DNA from: Ahrensia sp.
Lineage (GTDB): Bacteria > Pseudomonadota > Alphaproteobacteria > Rhizobiales > Rhizobiaceae
Direction of reading: 5' to 3'
DNA: 12,094 bases
Assembly: GCA_002698425.1 (NCBI GenBank)
Contig: NZXU01000079.1
Location: forward strand, 1 to 12,094
Shown: positions 5,500 to 12,094 of the stretch, piece after piece
How the letters are laid out: each line of letters opens with the position of its first letter
Numbering within the stretch: the stretch's first letter is position 1
Translations under genes and position numbers: made by a program
Notes under the pieces: model-generated
What the model was told of the DNA's origin: nothing
Database searches by the model: none
Seen by the model: only the letters and a program-made list of their open reading frames with translations

Positions 5500-7068
5500 G
5501 TGACCAATCTTCATCGTTCGCTCGTCCTCGGCTGCTCGGCTCTGGCTCTCGCCAGTTGCGGCGCCGACGAAATCGTCTCGCCGGGAACCGGCGGGAACAT
5601 CACCATCAACAATACCAATACGCCTGCACCCACGCCGACACCGACCCCGACGCCCACAGCCACGCTGGTCACTCCGGCAGCCGGCTGCCCGACCATTTCC
5701 GATCCGGTCGGCCTGACCGACAGTGGCACGATCAACGGGCCGACCGGTGAATACCGCGTCTGCACCCTGCCTTCGCGCTTCACAGCGTCGTCGACGCTGC
5801 CCTATATCGAAGGCCTGCTCTATCGCATTGATGGCCGTGTCGACGTCGGCACCGATGGCGGCCCGGTCGACACCGGTGCGGATACCGATGTCGAACTGAC
5901 CATCGAACCGGGCGTGATCCTGTTTTCGCAGGGCTCGGGCTGGATGAACATCAACCGCGGCAACACGATCCAGGCCAACGGCACCGCATCGCGTCCGATC
6001 ATCTTCACCAGCCGCGACAATGTGCAGGGGCTCAACACGATCAACTCGTCGGGCCAATGGGGCGGTCTCGTCCTCTCCGGCCGCGCTCCGGTCACGGACT
6101 GTATCGCTCCCGGCGCGACCCCGGGCACGGCAGCCTGCGAACGCCAGGTGGAAGGCGCGGTACAACCCGCCCTGTTCGGCGGCGCAACCTCGGACGACAG
6201 CTCTGGCAGCCTTCAGTTCGTCCAGCTCCGTTATTCCGGCTTCGTCCTTTCGGGCGACAACGAGTTGCAGGCCCTCACCACGGGCGGCGTGGGAAGCGGT
6301 ACGACGATCAACAACATCATGAGCTACAACAGCTCGGATGACGGCGTCGAATTCTTCGGTGGCCGCTTCAACGTTCGCAACCTGATCGTGGTCGGTGCGG
6401 AAGACGACAGCCTCGACACCGATACCGGCGTGAAGATCAACATGCAGAACGTGATCGCTATCCAGCGTCCCAACGTTGGCGATACGATCATCGAGGCCGA
6501 TTCCAATAACGGTCTGGAAGAGCAGACCCCGCGCCAGAAGACGCAGATCTCTAACGCGACCTTCATCCACAACGGCGCCGAGCAGGACCAGGCCATCCGT
6601 ATCCGGGGCGGCACCGATTTCGCGATCGTGAACTCGGTTCTGGTCGATGCCACGGGCGGCACGCCCTGCCTGCGTCTCGACCTTCCGGAAACGATCCGTG
6701 CGGCCGGCGCCGGCCCGGACGAAGACGGTCCGCCGGTCTTCGCAAGCTTCGTGATGGATTGCGCGACCGATTTCCGTGACGGTAGCGGCGGTGTCACTGC
6801 TGCACAGACCCAGGCGATTTTCGATGGCGGTTCGAACAACGATGCAGCCTTTACCAACACGCTGACGATGACCTTCGTCAACGGTTCGAACGAAAACGGC
6901 GTCGCCGTCTTCGATCCGAAGGCATTGGCCGCGTTCTTCAACACCCCGACGAATATCGGTGCCGCATATCCGGGCAACGACACCTGGGTTCAGGGCTGGA
7001 CCTGCAACTCGGCCACGGTGACTTTCGACTCGAACGTAACCGACTGCTCGAGCCTGCCGGTCTACTGA
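5500..7068 (+). CDS. Outer-membrane lipoprotein with parallel beta-helix-like body, partner of the TonB receptor
   Basis: 522 residues from the GTG at 5500. GAGGGG lies about ten bases upstream, and the start gives a textbook lipoprotein signal MTNLHRSLVLGCSALALASC with Cys20 as the lipidated residue and Gly at +2, so outer-membrane sorting is expected. A Thr/Pro linker (41-54) follows. The body is repetitive and beta-rich: VELTIEPGVI (131-140), GNTIQANGTASRPIIFTS (154-171), GQWGGLVLSGRAP (185-197), DDGVEFFGGRFNVRNL (280-295) and the acidic motif EDDSLDTDTG (301-310). These resemble a widespread secreted beta-helix family; I see no catalytic motif. Eight cysteines after the lipid Cys (63, 88, 201, 213, 390, 421, 502, 516) fit disulfides outside the cytoplasm. 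The TonB receptor gene follows, suggesting a surface ligand-binding partner. It recalls the phosphate-starvation lipoprotein ElpS of Caulobacter, but I could not align the two. Confidence 0.85.
   Translation: MTNLHRSLVLGCSALALASCGADEIVSPGTGGNITINNTNTPAPTPTPTPTPTATLVTPAAGCPTISDPVGLTDSGTINGPTGEYRVCTLPSRFTASSTLPYIEGLLYRIDGRVDVGTDGGPVDTGADTDVELTIEPGVILFSQGSGWMNINRGNTIQANGTASRPIIFTSRDNVQGLNTINSSGQWGGLVLSGRAPVTDCIAPGATPGTAACERQVEGAVQPALFGGATSDDSSGSLQFVQLRYSGFVLSGDNELQALTTGGVGSGTTINNIMSYNSSDDGVEFFGGRFNVRNLIVVGAEDDSLDTDTGVKINMQNVIAIQRPNVGDTIIEADSNNGLEEQTPRQKTQISNATFIHNGAEQDQAIRIRGGTDFAIVNSVLVDATGGTPCLRLDLPETIRAAGAGPDEDGPPVFASFVMDCATDFRDGSGGVTAAQTQAIFDGGSNNDAAFTNTLTMTFVNGSNENGVAVFDPKALAAFFNTPTNIGAAYPGNDTWVQGWTCNSATVTFDSNVTDCSSLPVY
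5620..5661 (+). repeat. Thr-Pro repeat linker in the lipoprotein
   Basis: Alternating ACN/CCN codons encode TPAPTPTPTPTPTA (residues 41-54). The codons vary in the third position, so selection is for the protein repeat rather than slippage of one DNA unit. It probably acts as an extended tether between the lipid anchor and the folded body. Confidence 0.8.
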
Positions 7069-7078
7069 TCGGCTCCAA

Positions 7079-7116
7079 AGGCCGCGGGATGCGCACCAAG
7101 GCGCATTCCGCGGCCT
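7079..7116 (+). terminator. GC-rich intercistronic hairpin between the lipoprotein and receptor genes
   Basis: AGGCCGCGGGATGCGC (7079-7094) pairs with 7101-7116 over 16 bp with a single G-T wobble; the loop is ACCAAG. It begins 10 bp after the lipoprotein stop. The following sequence (CATTCGCTTTTCG) has only a delayed T-run, so it is a weak or partial terminator, or an mRNA-stabilising end. Either would lower receptor expression relative to the lipoprotein from a shared transcript. A separate promoter for the receptor in 7117-7192 is not obvious. Confidence 0.65.
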
Positions 7117-7192
7117 CATTCGCTTTTCGCACAGGAGCCATCGCAGAGCTCCGCATCCGTTATCAGGCCTGAACATGAGGGGGTCTCGTATC

Positions 7193-9940
7193 ATGTCGAC
7201 CGGCAAGCAGCTTACCGCGCTGCTCCTGCTCACCACCGCGCTCACTATTCCCGGGGCCGCTTTCGCCCAGGATACCGGTGTGGGCACCGGCGCCGAAGGC
7301 GTTCCCGCCGAAGCCGATCCCGCAACCGACGCCGTCCAGGCACAGCAGGTCGAGGGCATCGAGGATACGCCCGAAGAGGAGCAGTTCGAGGAGCCCGAAA
7401 TCTCGGTCCCCGGTGGCGCCATCGTCGTCACCGGCCGCCGTCGCCAGGACGTGACCCGTGCCTCGTCGCAGGTCGTCTCGGTGCTCGACAGCGCCAGCAT
7501 CGCCCGCACGGGTGAAGGCGACATCGCCGGCGCGCTGACCCGCGTCACAGGCCTTTCAACCGTGGGCAATGGCCTCGTCTATGTCCGCGGCCTGGGCGAT
7601 CGCTATTCGCTCGCGCTGCTCAACGGCCTCCCGCTCCCCTCGCCCCAGCCGCTGAGCCGCGTGGTGCCGCTCGACATCTTCCCGACCAGCATCATCGCCT
7701 CCAGCCTGGTTCAGAAAACCTACTCGGCCAATTTCCCCGGGGAGTTCGGCGGCGGTGTGATCAACCTCACCACCCGCGCCGTTCCCGACGAAAGCTTCGT
7801 CAAGATCAGCGCCGGCATTTCCGGCGACAGCGAAACCACTTTCGGCACCGGATACAGCTATTACGGATCGAGCTACGACTGGTTCGGTTTCGATGACGGG
7901 CGGCGCACCACACGCCCGGCCCTGCAGAATTACCTCGACAGCGGCCTTGCCCTGTCCGATCCCAATGTCGACCAGAAGGCGATCCTGCTGGAACTGGGCG
8001 ATCCCAACCTGATCCTGCTCCAGAGCACGGACACTCTCCCTGTGAACTGGTCTGCGGGCATAACCGCAGGCACCAGTTTCGATGTCTTTTCCGATGGCCG
8101 CTTCGGGATCATCGCAACGGCATCGCTCAGCAATAAGTGGCGCAACCGCTTCATTACCCGCCAGACGGCGGTCAACGCGGATCTGGATCTCGACACCGAC
8201 TTTCGCCAGTTCACCACCGACCAACGCATCCTTGCCAACGCCATGCTGGGCTTCGGCCTGGAAGTGGGCGAGCATCGCTTCCGCGTGGTCAACCTGTTCA
8301 TTCGCGACAGCCTCAAGCGCGCCTCGCTTGCAGAGGGGACGGACTTCCAGAACGACGATACCGATCAGGTGCAGAACACCGGCTGGTACGAACGTCAGCT
8401 AATCGATACCCAGTTCACCGGCGAAATGGAATTCGGTGACCTCTCGCTCGACCTGCGGGCCGGATATGCCCAGACACAGCGTGAAGCCCCGTATGAGTGG
8501 GAGTTCACTTATACCCGCACCAACAATACCAGCGATCCGCTTGGCAATGTCTTCCTCAACACGCTCGATCCGCAGCGTGGGGGGGCGATCGTTGCACTGT
8601 CGGACCTGACCGAAGACCTTTATTACGGCGGGATCGACCTCAGCTATCAGCTCGCCAACTGGCTGGGGGTGACGGTCGGCGGTGCCTATACGGACACGCA
8701 GCGCCTGTCCTCGCGCCGCGAATTCGATATCCGCGCATCAAGCGGTTACCCCGACATTTTCGGCGCCTTCCGCCCGGATGCCCTGCTCGGCGATTCGCTG
8801 ATCGAACTCGGCTACGATCCCGATGCGCAGGACGCGGCGGGTATCGGGCCGTTCACTTACAATATCTTCGACACCACGGGCTCGGACCCGGCCTTCGAGG
8901 CGGGGCTCGAAATCATCGCCGGCTATGTTCAGGCGCGCCTCGAGCCGACGCCGGGTGTCTCGCTCGATCTCGGCGTGCGTTACGAAGATGCCAGACAGCA
9001 GGTGGTTCCGCTGGGGCTCGACGGAACGCCCAGCGGGTCCGGCAATTCGACGCTGCTCGAAAACGACTATTTCCTCCCGGGGGCAACGCTCACCTGGGAA
9101 GTCACCGACAGCTTCCAATTGCGATTCAATGCATCGAAGACCATCGCCCGCCCGCAGTTCCGCGAACTGATCTTCCAGACATATTTCGATCCGGAAACCA
9201 ACCGTCAGTTCAACGGCAACCCCTCGCTCATCGACAGCGAGCTGACGAACTACGAGGCGCGCGCCGAATATTACTGGGGGTCGGGCAGCAAGGCCAGCCT
9301 CGCGGGATTCTACAAGGATATCGAGAACCCGATCGAAGTCTTCTCCAGCTTCTCGGACAACGACCAGATCAGCGGCTTCGCCAATGCACCGTCGGCCAAG
9401 CTCTACGGTGCCGAATTCGAATTGCAGTGGAACAAGGACCTCTACAGCCTCGGCGACTGGTGGGAGAGCAAGCGTCTCGTGGCGATTGCCAACTACACTT
9501 ACACCCAGTCCGACTTGCAGGTCGGGGCCGACGATATCGCCAGGGTCTTCCCCTTCGCGGACCAGCCGGCGACCAATTTCTTCCGCGACGGCGTGCCGCT
9601 CACCGGCCAGTCGGACCATCTGGTCAATCTGCAACTGGGGATCGAGGATCTCGACAAGGTCAGCCAGGCCACTTTCCTGCTCAGCTATGCCAGCGAGCGC
9701 GTCACAAGCCGCGGAACGGCCGCGCTTCCGGACATCGTCGAGGATCCGGGCCTGCGCCTGGATTTCGTGGTGCGTCAGGGCTTCGAACTGGCGGGGGCCG
9801 ATATGGAGCTTAAATTCGAAGCCCGGAACATCACCGGCCGCGACCATTTCGAATTCCAGACCAACGGCACCAACCGGATCGAGATCAACAGCTACGACGT
9901 CGGCCGCAGCTTCGCAGTGTCACTTTCCGCCGAATTTTAG
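7193..9940 (+). CDS. TonB-dependent outer-membrane receptor
   Basis: Outer-membrane beta-barrel importer driven by TonB-ExbBD. 915 residues from the ATG at 7193, with GAGGGGG nine bases upstream and a signal peptide cut after AAFA (residue 25). The in-frame ATG at 7175 adds MRGSRI and has no good ribosome site. A strongly acidic 45-residue stretch (EDTPEEEQFEEPEI, about 57-70) precedes the TonB box GAIVVTGRR (75-83). The plug (about 84-195) has VYVRGLGDRYS (129-139), LLNGLPLPSPQPLSRVVPLD and FPGEFGGGVINLTTR (181-195). The long barrel ends in the C-terminal Phe typical of outer-membrane proteins. It lacks the extended N-terminal domain of FecA-like signalling receptors. The substrate cannot be read from sequence; the upstream lipoprotein is the likely partner. 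A terminator follows 23 bp downstream. Confidence 0.95.
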   Translation: MSTGKQLTALLLLTTALTIPGAAFAQDTGVGTGAEGVPAEADPATDAVQAQQVEGIEDTPEEEQFEEPEISVPGGAIVVTGRRRQDVTRASSQVVSVLDSASIARTGEGDIAGALTRVTGLSTVGNGLVYVRGLGDRYSLALLNGLPLPSPQPLSRVVPLDIFPTSIIASSLVQKTYSANFPGEFGGGVINLTTRAVPDESFVKISAGISGDSETTFGTGYSYYGSSYDWFGFDDGRRTTRPALQNYLDSGLALSDPNVDQKAILLELGDPNLILLQSTDTLPVNWSAGITAGTSFDVFSDGRFGIIATASLSNKWRNRFITRQTAVNADLDLDTDFRQFTTDQRILANAMLGFGLEVGEHRFRVVNLFIRDSLKRASLAEGTDFQNDDTDQVQNTGWYERQLIDTQFTGEMEFGDLSLDLRAGYAQTQREAPYEWEFTYTRTNNTSDPLGNVFLNTLDPQRGGAIVALSDLTEDLYYGGIDLSYQLANWLGVTVGGAYTDTQRLSSRREFDIRASSGYPDIFGAFRPDALLGDSLIELGYDPDAQDAAGIGPFTYNIFDTTGSDPAFEAGLEIIAGYVQARLEPTPGVSLDLGVRYEDARQQVVPLGLDGTPSGSGNSTLLENDYFLPGATLTWEVTDSFQLRFNASKTIARPQFRELIFQTYFDPETNRQFNGNPSLIDSELTNYEARAEYYWGSGSKASLAGFYKDIENPIEVFSSFSDNDQISGFANAPSAKLYGAEFELQWNKDLYSLGDWWESKRLVAIANYTYTQSDLQVGADDIARVFPFADQPATNFFRDGVPLTGQSDHLVNLQLGIEDLDKVSQATFLLSYASERVTSRGTAALPDIVEDPGLRLDFVVRQGFELAGADMELKFEARNITGRDHFEFQTNGTNRIEINSYDVGRSFAVSLSAEF

Positions 9941-9963
9941 GCCGAACTGGACTTCGCACCCGG

Positions 9964-9990
9964 AAGGGCCGCCCCCGGGCGGCCCTTTTC
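9964..9990 (+). terminator. Rho-independent terminator after the TonB receptor
   Basis: A 10-bp perfect stem, AAGGGCCGCC (9964-9973) pairing with GGCGGCCCTT (9978-9987), with a CCCG loop and a short TTTT run ending at 9989. It closes the lipoprotein-receptor transcription unit. Confidence 0.85.
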
Positions 9991-10149
9991 GATATGAGGC
10001 GGAAATCAGCCGCGCGAACTGCCCGCCCTGTGGGTTGGGAGCAGCCGGACCGCCATCGAAACGCCCATCGCCCGGGCAGATATTCTCGCCCCGACTTCAC
10101 AAGCTCTTTGAAGCTGGCTCAACCGGGCATGAAGCGCTAGCTCCATGGC

Positions 10150-11298
10150 ATGATTACCTGCCTTGCCGTTTCTGGCTATCGCTCGCTTCGAGACGTAAAG
10201 CTGGAGCTGGGACCGCTGAATATCGTTACCGGAGCGAACGGCAGCGGCAAGTCCAGTCTCTATCGCTCGCTTCGGCTGCTATCGGAAATCGCGCAGGGTC
10301 GAGCGATCGCCTCATTGGCGGCGGAAGGAGGGCTAGCTTCAACCTTATGGGCCGGCCCGGAAAAGATCAGTTCCCGGATGCGTACGGGAGAAGTGCCGGT
10401 CCAGGGAACGGTAAGGCGCGACCCGGTAAGCCTTAAGCTCGGCTTTTCGTCGGAGGATTACGGATACGCTATCGACCTCGGATTGCCGAGGCCGTCTACC
10501 ACGCGATTTGGCCACGATCCCGAGATAAAGAGCGAAGCTCTTTGGACAGGGTCGCACCTGAAACCGTCGAACTTGCTGGCGGATCGGCGCGGCTCTCTTG
10601 TCCGCATTCGCAGCAACGATAGCGGCGTGTGGCGGGACAGCATAAAGGACCTGCCCGCCTGCGACAGTATGATGACGCACTGCGCCGACCCTGTCGATGG
10701 CCTCGAGCTTCTGCTCTTGCGCGAGCGCATGCGTGCCTGGCGCTTCTATGACGATTTGCACACGGACCGCGATGCTCCGGCGCGCCGTCCAAGAATTGGA
10801 ACGTTTACGCCGATCCTCGCCAGCGACGGTTCGGATGTAGGGGCCGCGATACAGACCATTGTCGAGATCGGCGATTCCGCCGCGCTTGAAGAGGCAATTT
10901 CGGACGCTTTCGACGGGGCATCGCTACAGGTGAACGAACATTTCCAAGTCGAGATGCGGCAACATGGGCTTCTCCGCCCGTTGAATGCGGCAGAACTCTC
11001 CGACGGCACACTCCGATATATCTTGCTCGTCGCTGCGCTGCTCTCGCCGCGTCCGCCAGAACTGATGATTTTGAACGAGCCGGAAGGCAGCCTTCACCCC
11101 GAACTGCTTGCACCGCTAGCGCGTCTGCTTCGCAAGGCGTCCGAGCGAAGCCAGATTCTCGTGGTATCTCATTCGACGCATCTTGTGTCGGCACTCGAAA
11201 AAAGCCCGGCAAGCACATCGATCGAACTTCACAAGGATCTGGGCGAAACCTTCATTGCAGGCCCGCAAGATATCGACTGGAAGTGGCCGACCCGTTGA
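10150..11298 (+). CDS. Stand-alone ABC/AAA-type ATPase (COG4637-like predicted ATPase)
   Basis: Soluble nucleotide-binding protein of 382 residues related to SMC/RecF/OLD-type ATPases. It has Walker A GANGSGKSS (28-36), an ABC signature-like ELSDGTLRYILL (282-293), a Walker B segment ELMILNEPEGSLHPELL (304-320) with Asn309 where most ABC ATPases have Asp, and a switch His341 in VVSHSTHL. The insert between about 50 and 270 has no domain I recognise. The lid, catalytic Glu310 and LHPELL stretch resemble predicted ATPases of the COG4637 kind, where LNEPE is, as I recall, common. I see no TOPRIM or nuclease domain and no adjacent effector gene. The ATG at 10150 has only a weak Shine-Dalgarno. 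Base composition looks less GC-rich than its neighbours, with more TTG, CTA and AGT-type codons, which may indicate transfer. Function unknown; DNA repair or defence are possibilities only. Confidence 0.88.
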   Translation: MITCLAVSGYRSLRDVKLELGPLNIVTGANGSGKSSLYRSLRLLSEIAQGRAIASLAAEGGLASTLWAGPEKISSRMRTGEVPVQGTVRRDPVSLKLGFSSEDYGYAIDLGLPRPSTTRFGHDPEIKSEALWTGSHLKPSNLLADRRGSLVRIRSNDSGVWRDSIKDLPACDSMMTHCADPVDGLELLLLRERMRAWRFYDDLHTDRDAPARRPRIGTFTPILASDGSDVGAAIQTIVEIGDSAALEEAISDAFDGASLQVNEHFQVEMRQHGLLRPLNAAELSDGTLRYILLVAALLSPRPPELMILNEPEGSLHPELLAPLARLLRKASERSQILVVSHSTHLVSALEKSPASTSIELHKDLGETFIAGPQDIDWKWPTR

Positions 11299-11382
11299 AC
11301 GTGCGCTTCAAAGCACCTTGTCAACGAGAAACATCCCAAGAGAGGCGCCACCAGACGGCCCGCTACCGGTCCAGCCCGCCCC
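11299..11382. other. Convergent intergenic gap without recognisable features
   Basis: 84 bp between the stop codons of the plus-strand ATPase gene and the minus-strand regulator gene. I found no convincing hairpin with a T-run in either direction, so termination here is not explained by sequence. Confidence 0.5.
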
Positions 11383-12060
11383 TCAGTCGTAGCTGTCGTA
11401 GACATAGCCGAGCGAGCGGACGGTCCGCACTCTTTCGCCCGCCGATACGGACCGCAGCGCGCGGCGGAGGCGGCCGATCCAGACATCGACGGTGCGTTCG
11501 TCGATTGGCGGTTCCTGCTTGCCCAGCGCCGCGATGAGATCGGCCCGCGACAGGACCCGGTCGGGATTCTGGGCCAGGAAATGCAGCAGGCGGAATTCAT
11601 TGGGGCGAAGGTTCAGCGGATGACCGTTCCACCGTGCCTGCAGCGCGGCGAGATCGACCAGCAGCGGTCCGAGTTCGAGACGTTCGGTCACGCGCGTCCT
11701 TGCGCCACCGGGCTCCAGGGCCATCACGCGGTCGAGAATGGCGGTGCGGTCGATCGGCCCGATCAGATAATCGTCGGCCCCGGCGCGCAAGGCCCGGCGC
11801 TTGTCGTCGGCATCGTCCTCTTCGAGCAGGATGGTGACATGCGCATCTTCCATCCGCGCGTCCGAGCGCAGGCGCCGGCACATCTCCAGTCCCGAAAGAT
11901 CGTCCATCACCCAGTCGACAAAGACGCAGACCGGCCCTTCGACAAGGCGCCGTGGCCCGTCGGGATAGAGACGCCCGAAAGCATAGCGGATATCGCCGTT
12001 CTCGAAATCGGTCCATTCGCCAACAATCGGATCGGTCAGGAAGATATTGATCGTTCGCAC
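11383..12060 (-). CDS. PhoB-like winged-helix response regulator with a degenerate receiver domain
   Basis: OmpR/PhoB-family transcription factor, 225 residues from the GTG at 12060. A GTG at 12075 would add MGRDH; a G-run about nine bases before 12060 favours the shorter form, but the choice is uncertain. The receiver-like domain (about 1-115) keeps the phospho-acceptor position Asp49 (VCVFVDWVMDDLSG) and the ending GADDYLIGPID. It departs at other key sites: the N-terminal acidic pair is reduced to LTDP, the Thr/Ser segment reads VTILLEEDD, and the conserved Lys before Pro is Gly101. The DNA-binding winged helix (about 128-222) is intact and close to PhoB: LRPNEFRLLHFLAQNP (151-166), RVLSRADLI, recognition helix DERTVDVWIGRLRRAL (187-202) and wing VRTVRSLGYVYD. 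No histidine kinase is visible; upstream sequence is cut by the window edge. Confidence 0.9.
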   Translation of the reverse strand: MRTINIFLTDPIVGEWTDFENGDIRYAFGRLYPDGPRRLVEGPVCVFVDWVMDDLSGLEMCRRLRSDARMEDAHVTILLEEDDADDKRRALRAGADDYLIGPIDRTAILDRVMALEPGGARTRVTERLELGPLLVDLAALQARWNGHPLNLRPNEFRLLHFLAQNPDRVLSRADLIAALGKQEPPIDERTVDVWIGRLRRALRSVSAGERVRTVRSLGYVYDSYD

Positions 12061-12094
12061 GTGGTCTCGCCCCACCCTGTCCCGAGGAGCGATG

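Noticed and set aside
5494..7569. 691-codon minus-strand open frame across the lipoprotein gene, hairpin and receptor start
   Set aside because: Composition is low-complexity (Arg, Val, Ala, Asp) with no recognisable domain; it is antisense to two strong genes.
8497..10436. Plus-strand open frames of 438 and 350 codons overlapping the TonB receptor
   Set aside because: Out of frame with an intact 915-residue receptor, and rich in Arg, Ser and Pro as expected for shifted GC-rich coding DNA.
10150..11298. Calling the ATPase an anti-phage defence system
   Set aside because: No nuclease, TOPRIM, reverse transcriptase or other effector is fused to it or adjacent, so the claim would be unsupported.
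12084..12094. Possible divergent gene starting at the ATG at 12092
   Set aside because: GAGGAG precedes it by only two bases, and no coding sequence is visible before the window ends.
1..12094. CRISPR array, tRNA, rRNA, insertion sequence or attachment site
   Set aside because: No regularly spaced repeats, tRNA-like cloverleaf, transposase motif or terminal inverted repeats were found on reading either strand by eye.

Overview
The window reads as chromosomal DNA of a GC-rich alphaproteobacterium, most likely of the Sphingomonadales (Erythrobacter/Sphingomonas type). That rests on the codon use, the style of the TonB-dependent receptor and the gene content. It is inference from recognition; no 16S gene or other taxonomic marker is present.

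Left part (1-4692, minus strand): a compact VirB-type type IV secretion operon, read right to left as a VirB1-like lytic transglycosylase, virB2 pilin, virB3, virB4 ATPase and virB6 inner-membrane channel. The last runs off the left edge. Junctions are overlapping or nearly so (virB2/virB3 1-bp gap, virB3/virB4 11-bp overlap, virB4/virB6 ATGA overlap), so this is one translationally coupled unit. No virB5 lies between virB4 and virB6. virB2 starts at TTG and virB3 at GTG, each with a good Shine-Dalgarno.

Middle (4693-5499): a short leader region before the T4SS operon, a clear rho-independent terminator (4790-4821), a small exported TPR-like protein on the minus strand, and a 268-bp divergent intergenic region. 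Both control regions carry sequences resembling the PhoB-binding Pho box (two 7-mers separated by 4 bp). The one before the T4SS operon matches the enterobacterial consensus at 13 of 14 positions.

Right part (5500-9940, plus strand): an outer-membrane lipoprotein with a parallel beta-helix-like body, then, after a GC-rich hairpin, a large TonB-dependent receptor and a good terminator. The two look like a surface capture-and-import pair. After them come a stand-alone ABC-type/AAA ATPase of less GC-rich composition (10150-11298, plus) and, convergent to it, a PhoB-like winged-helix response regulator with a degenerate receiver domain (11383-12060, minus).

The most interesting reading is a phosphate- or nutrient-responsive surface module: lipoprotein, TonB receptor and PhoB-like regulator, with Pho-box-like sites before the lipoprotein gene and also before the neighbouring T4SS operon. 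The genes are well supported. The regulatory link and the substrate are hypotheses.
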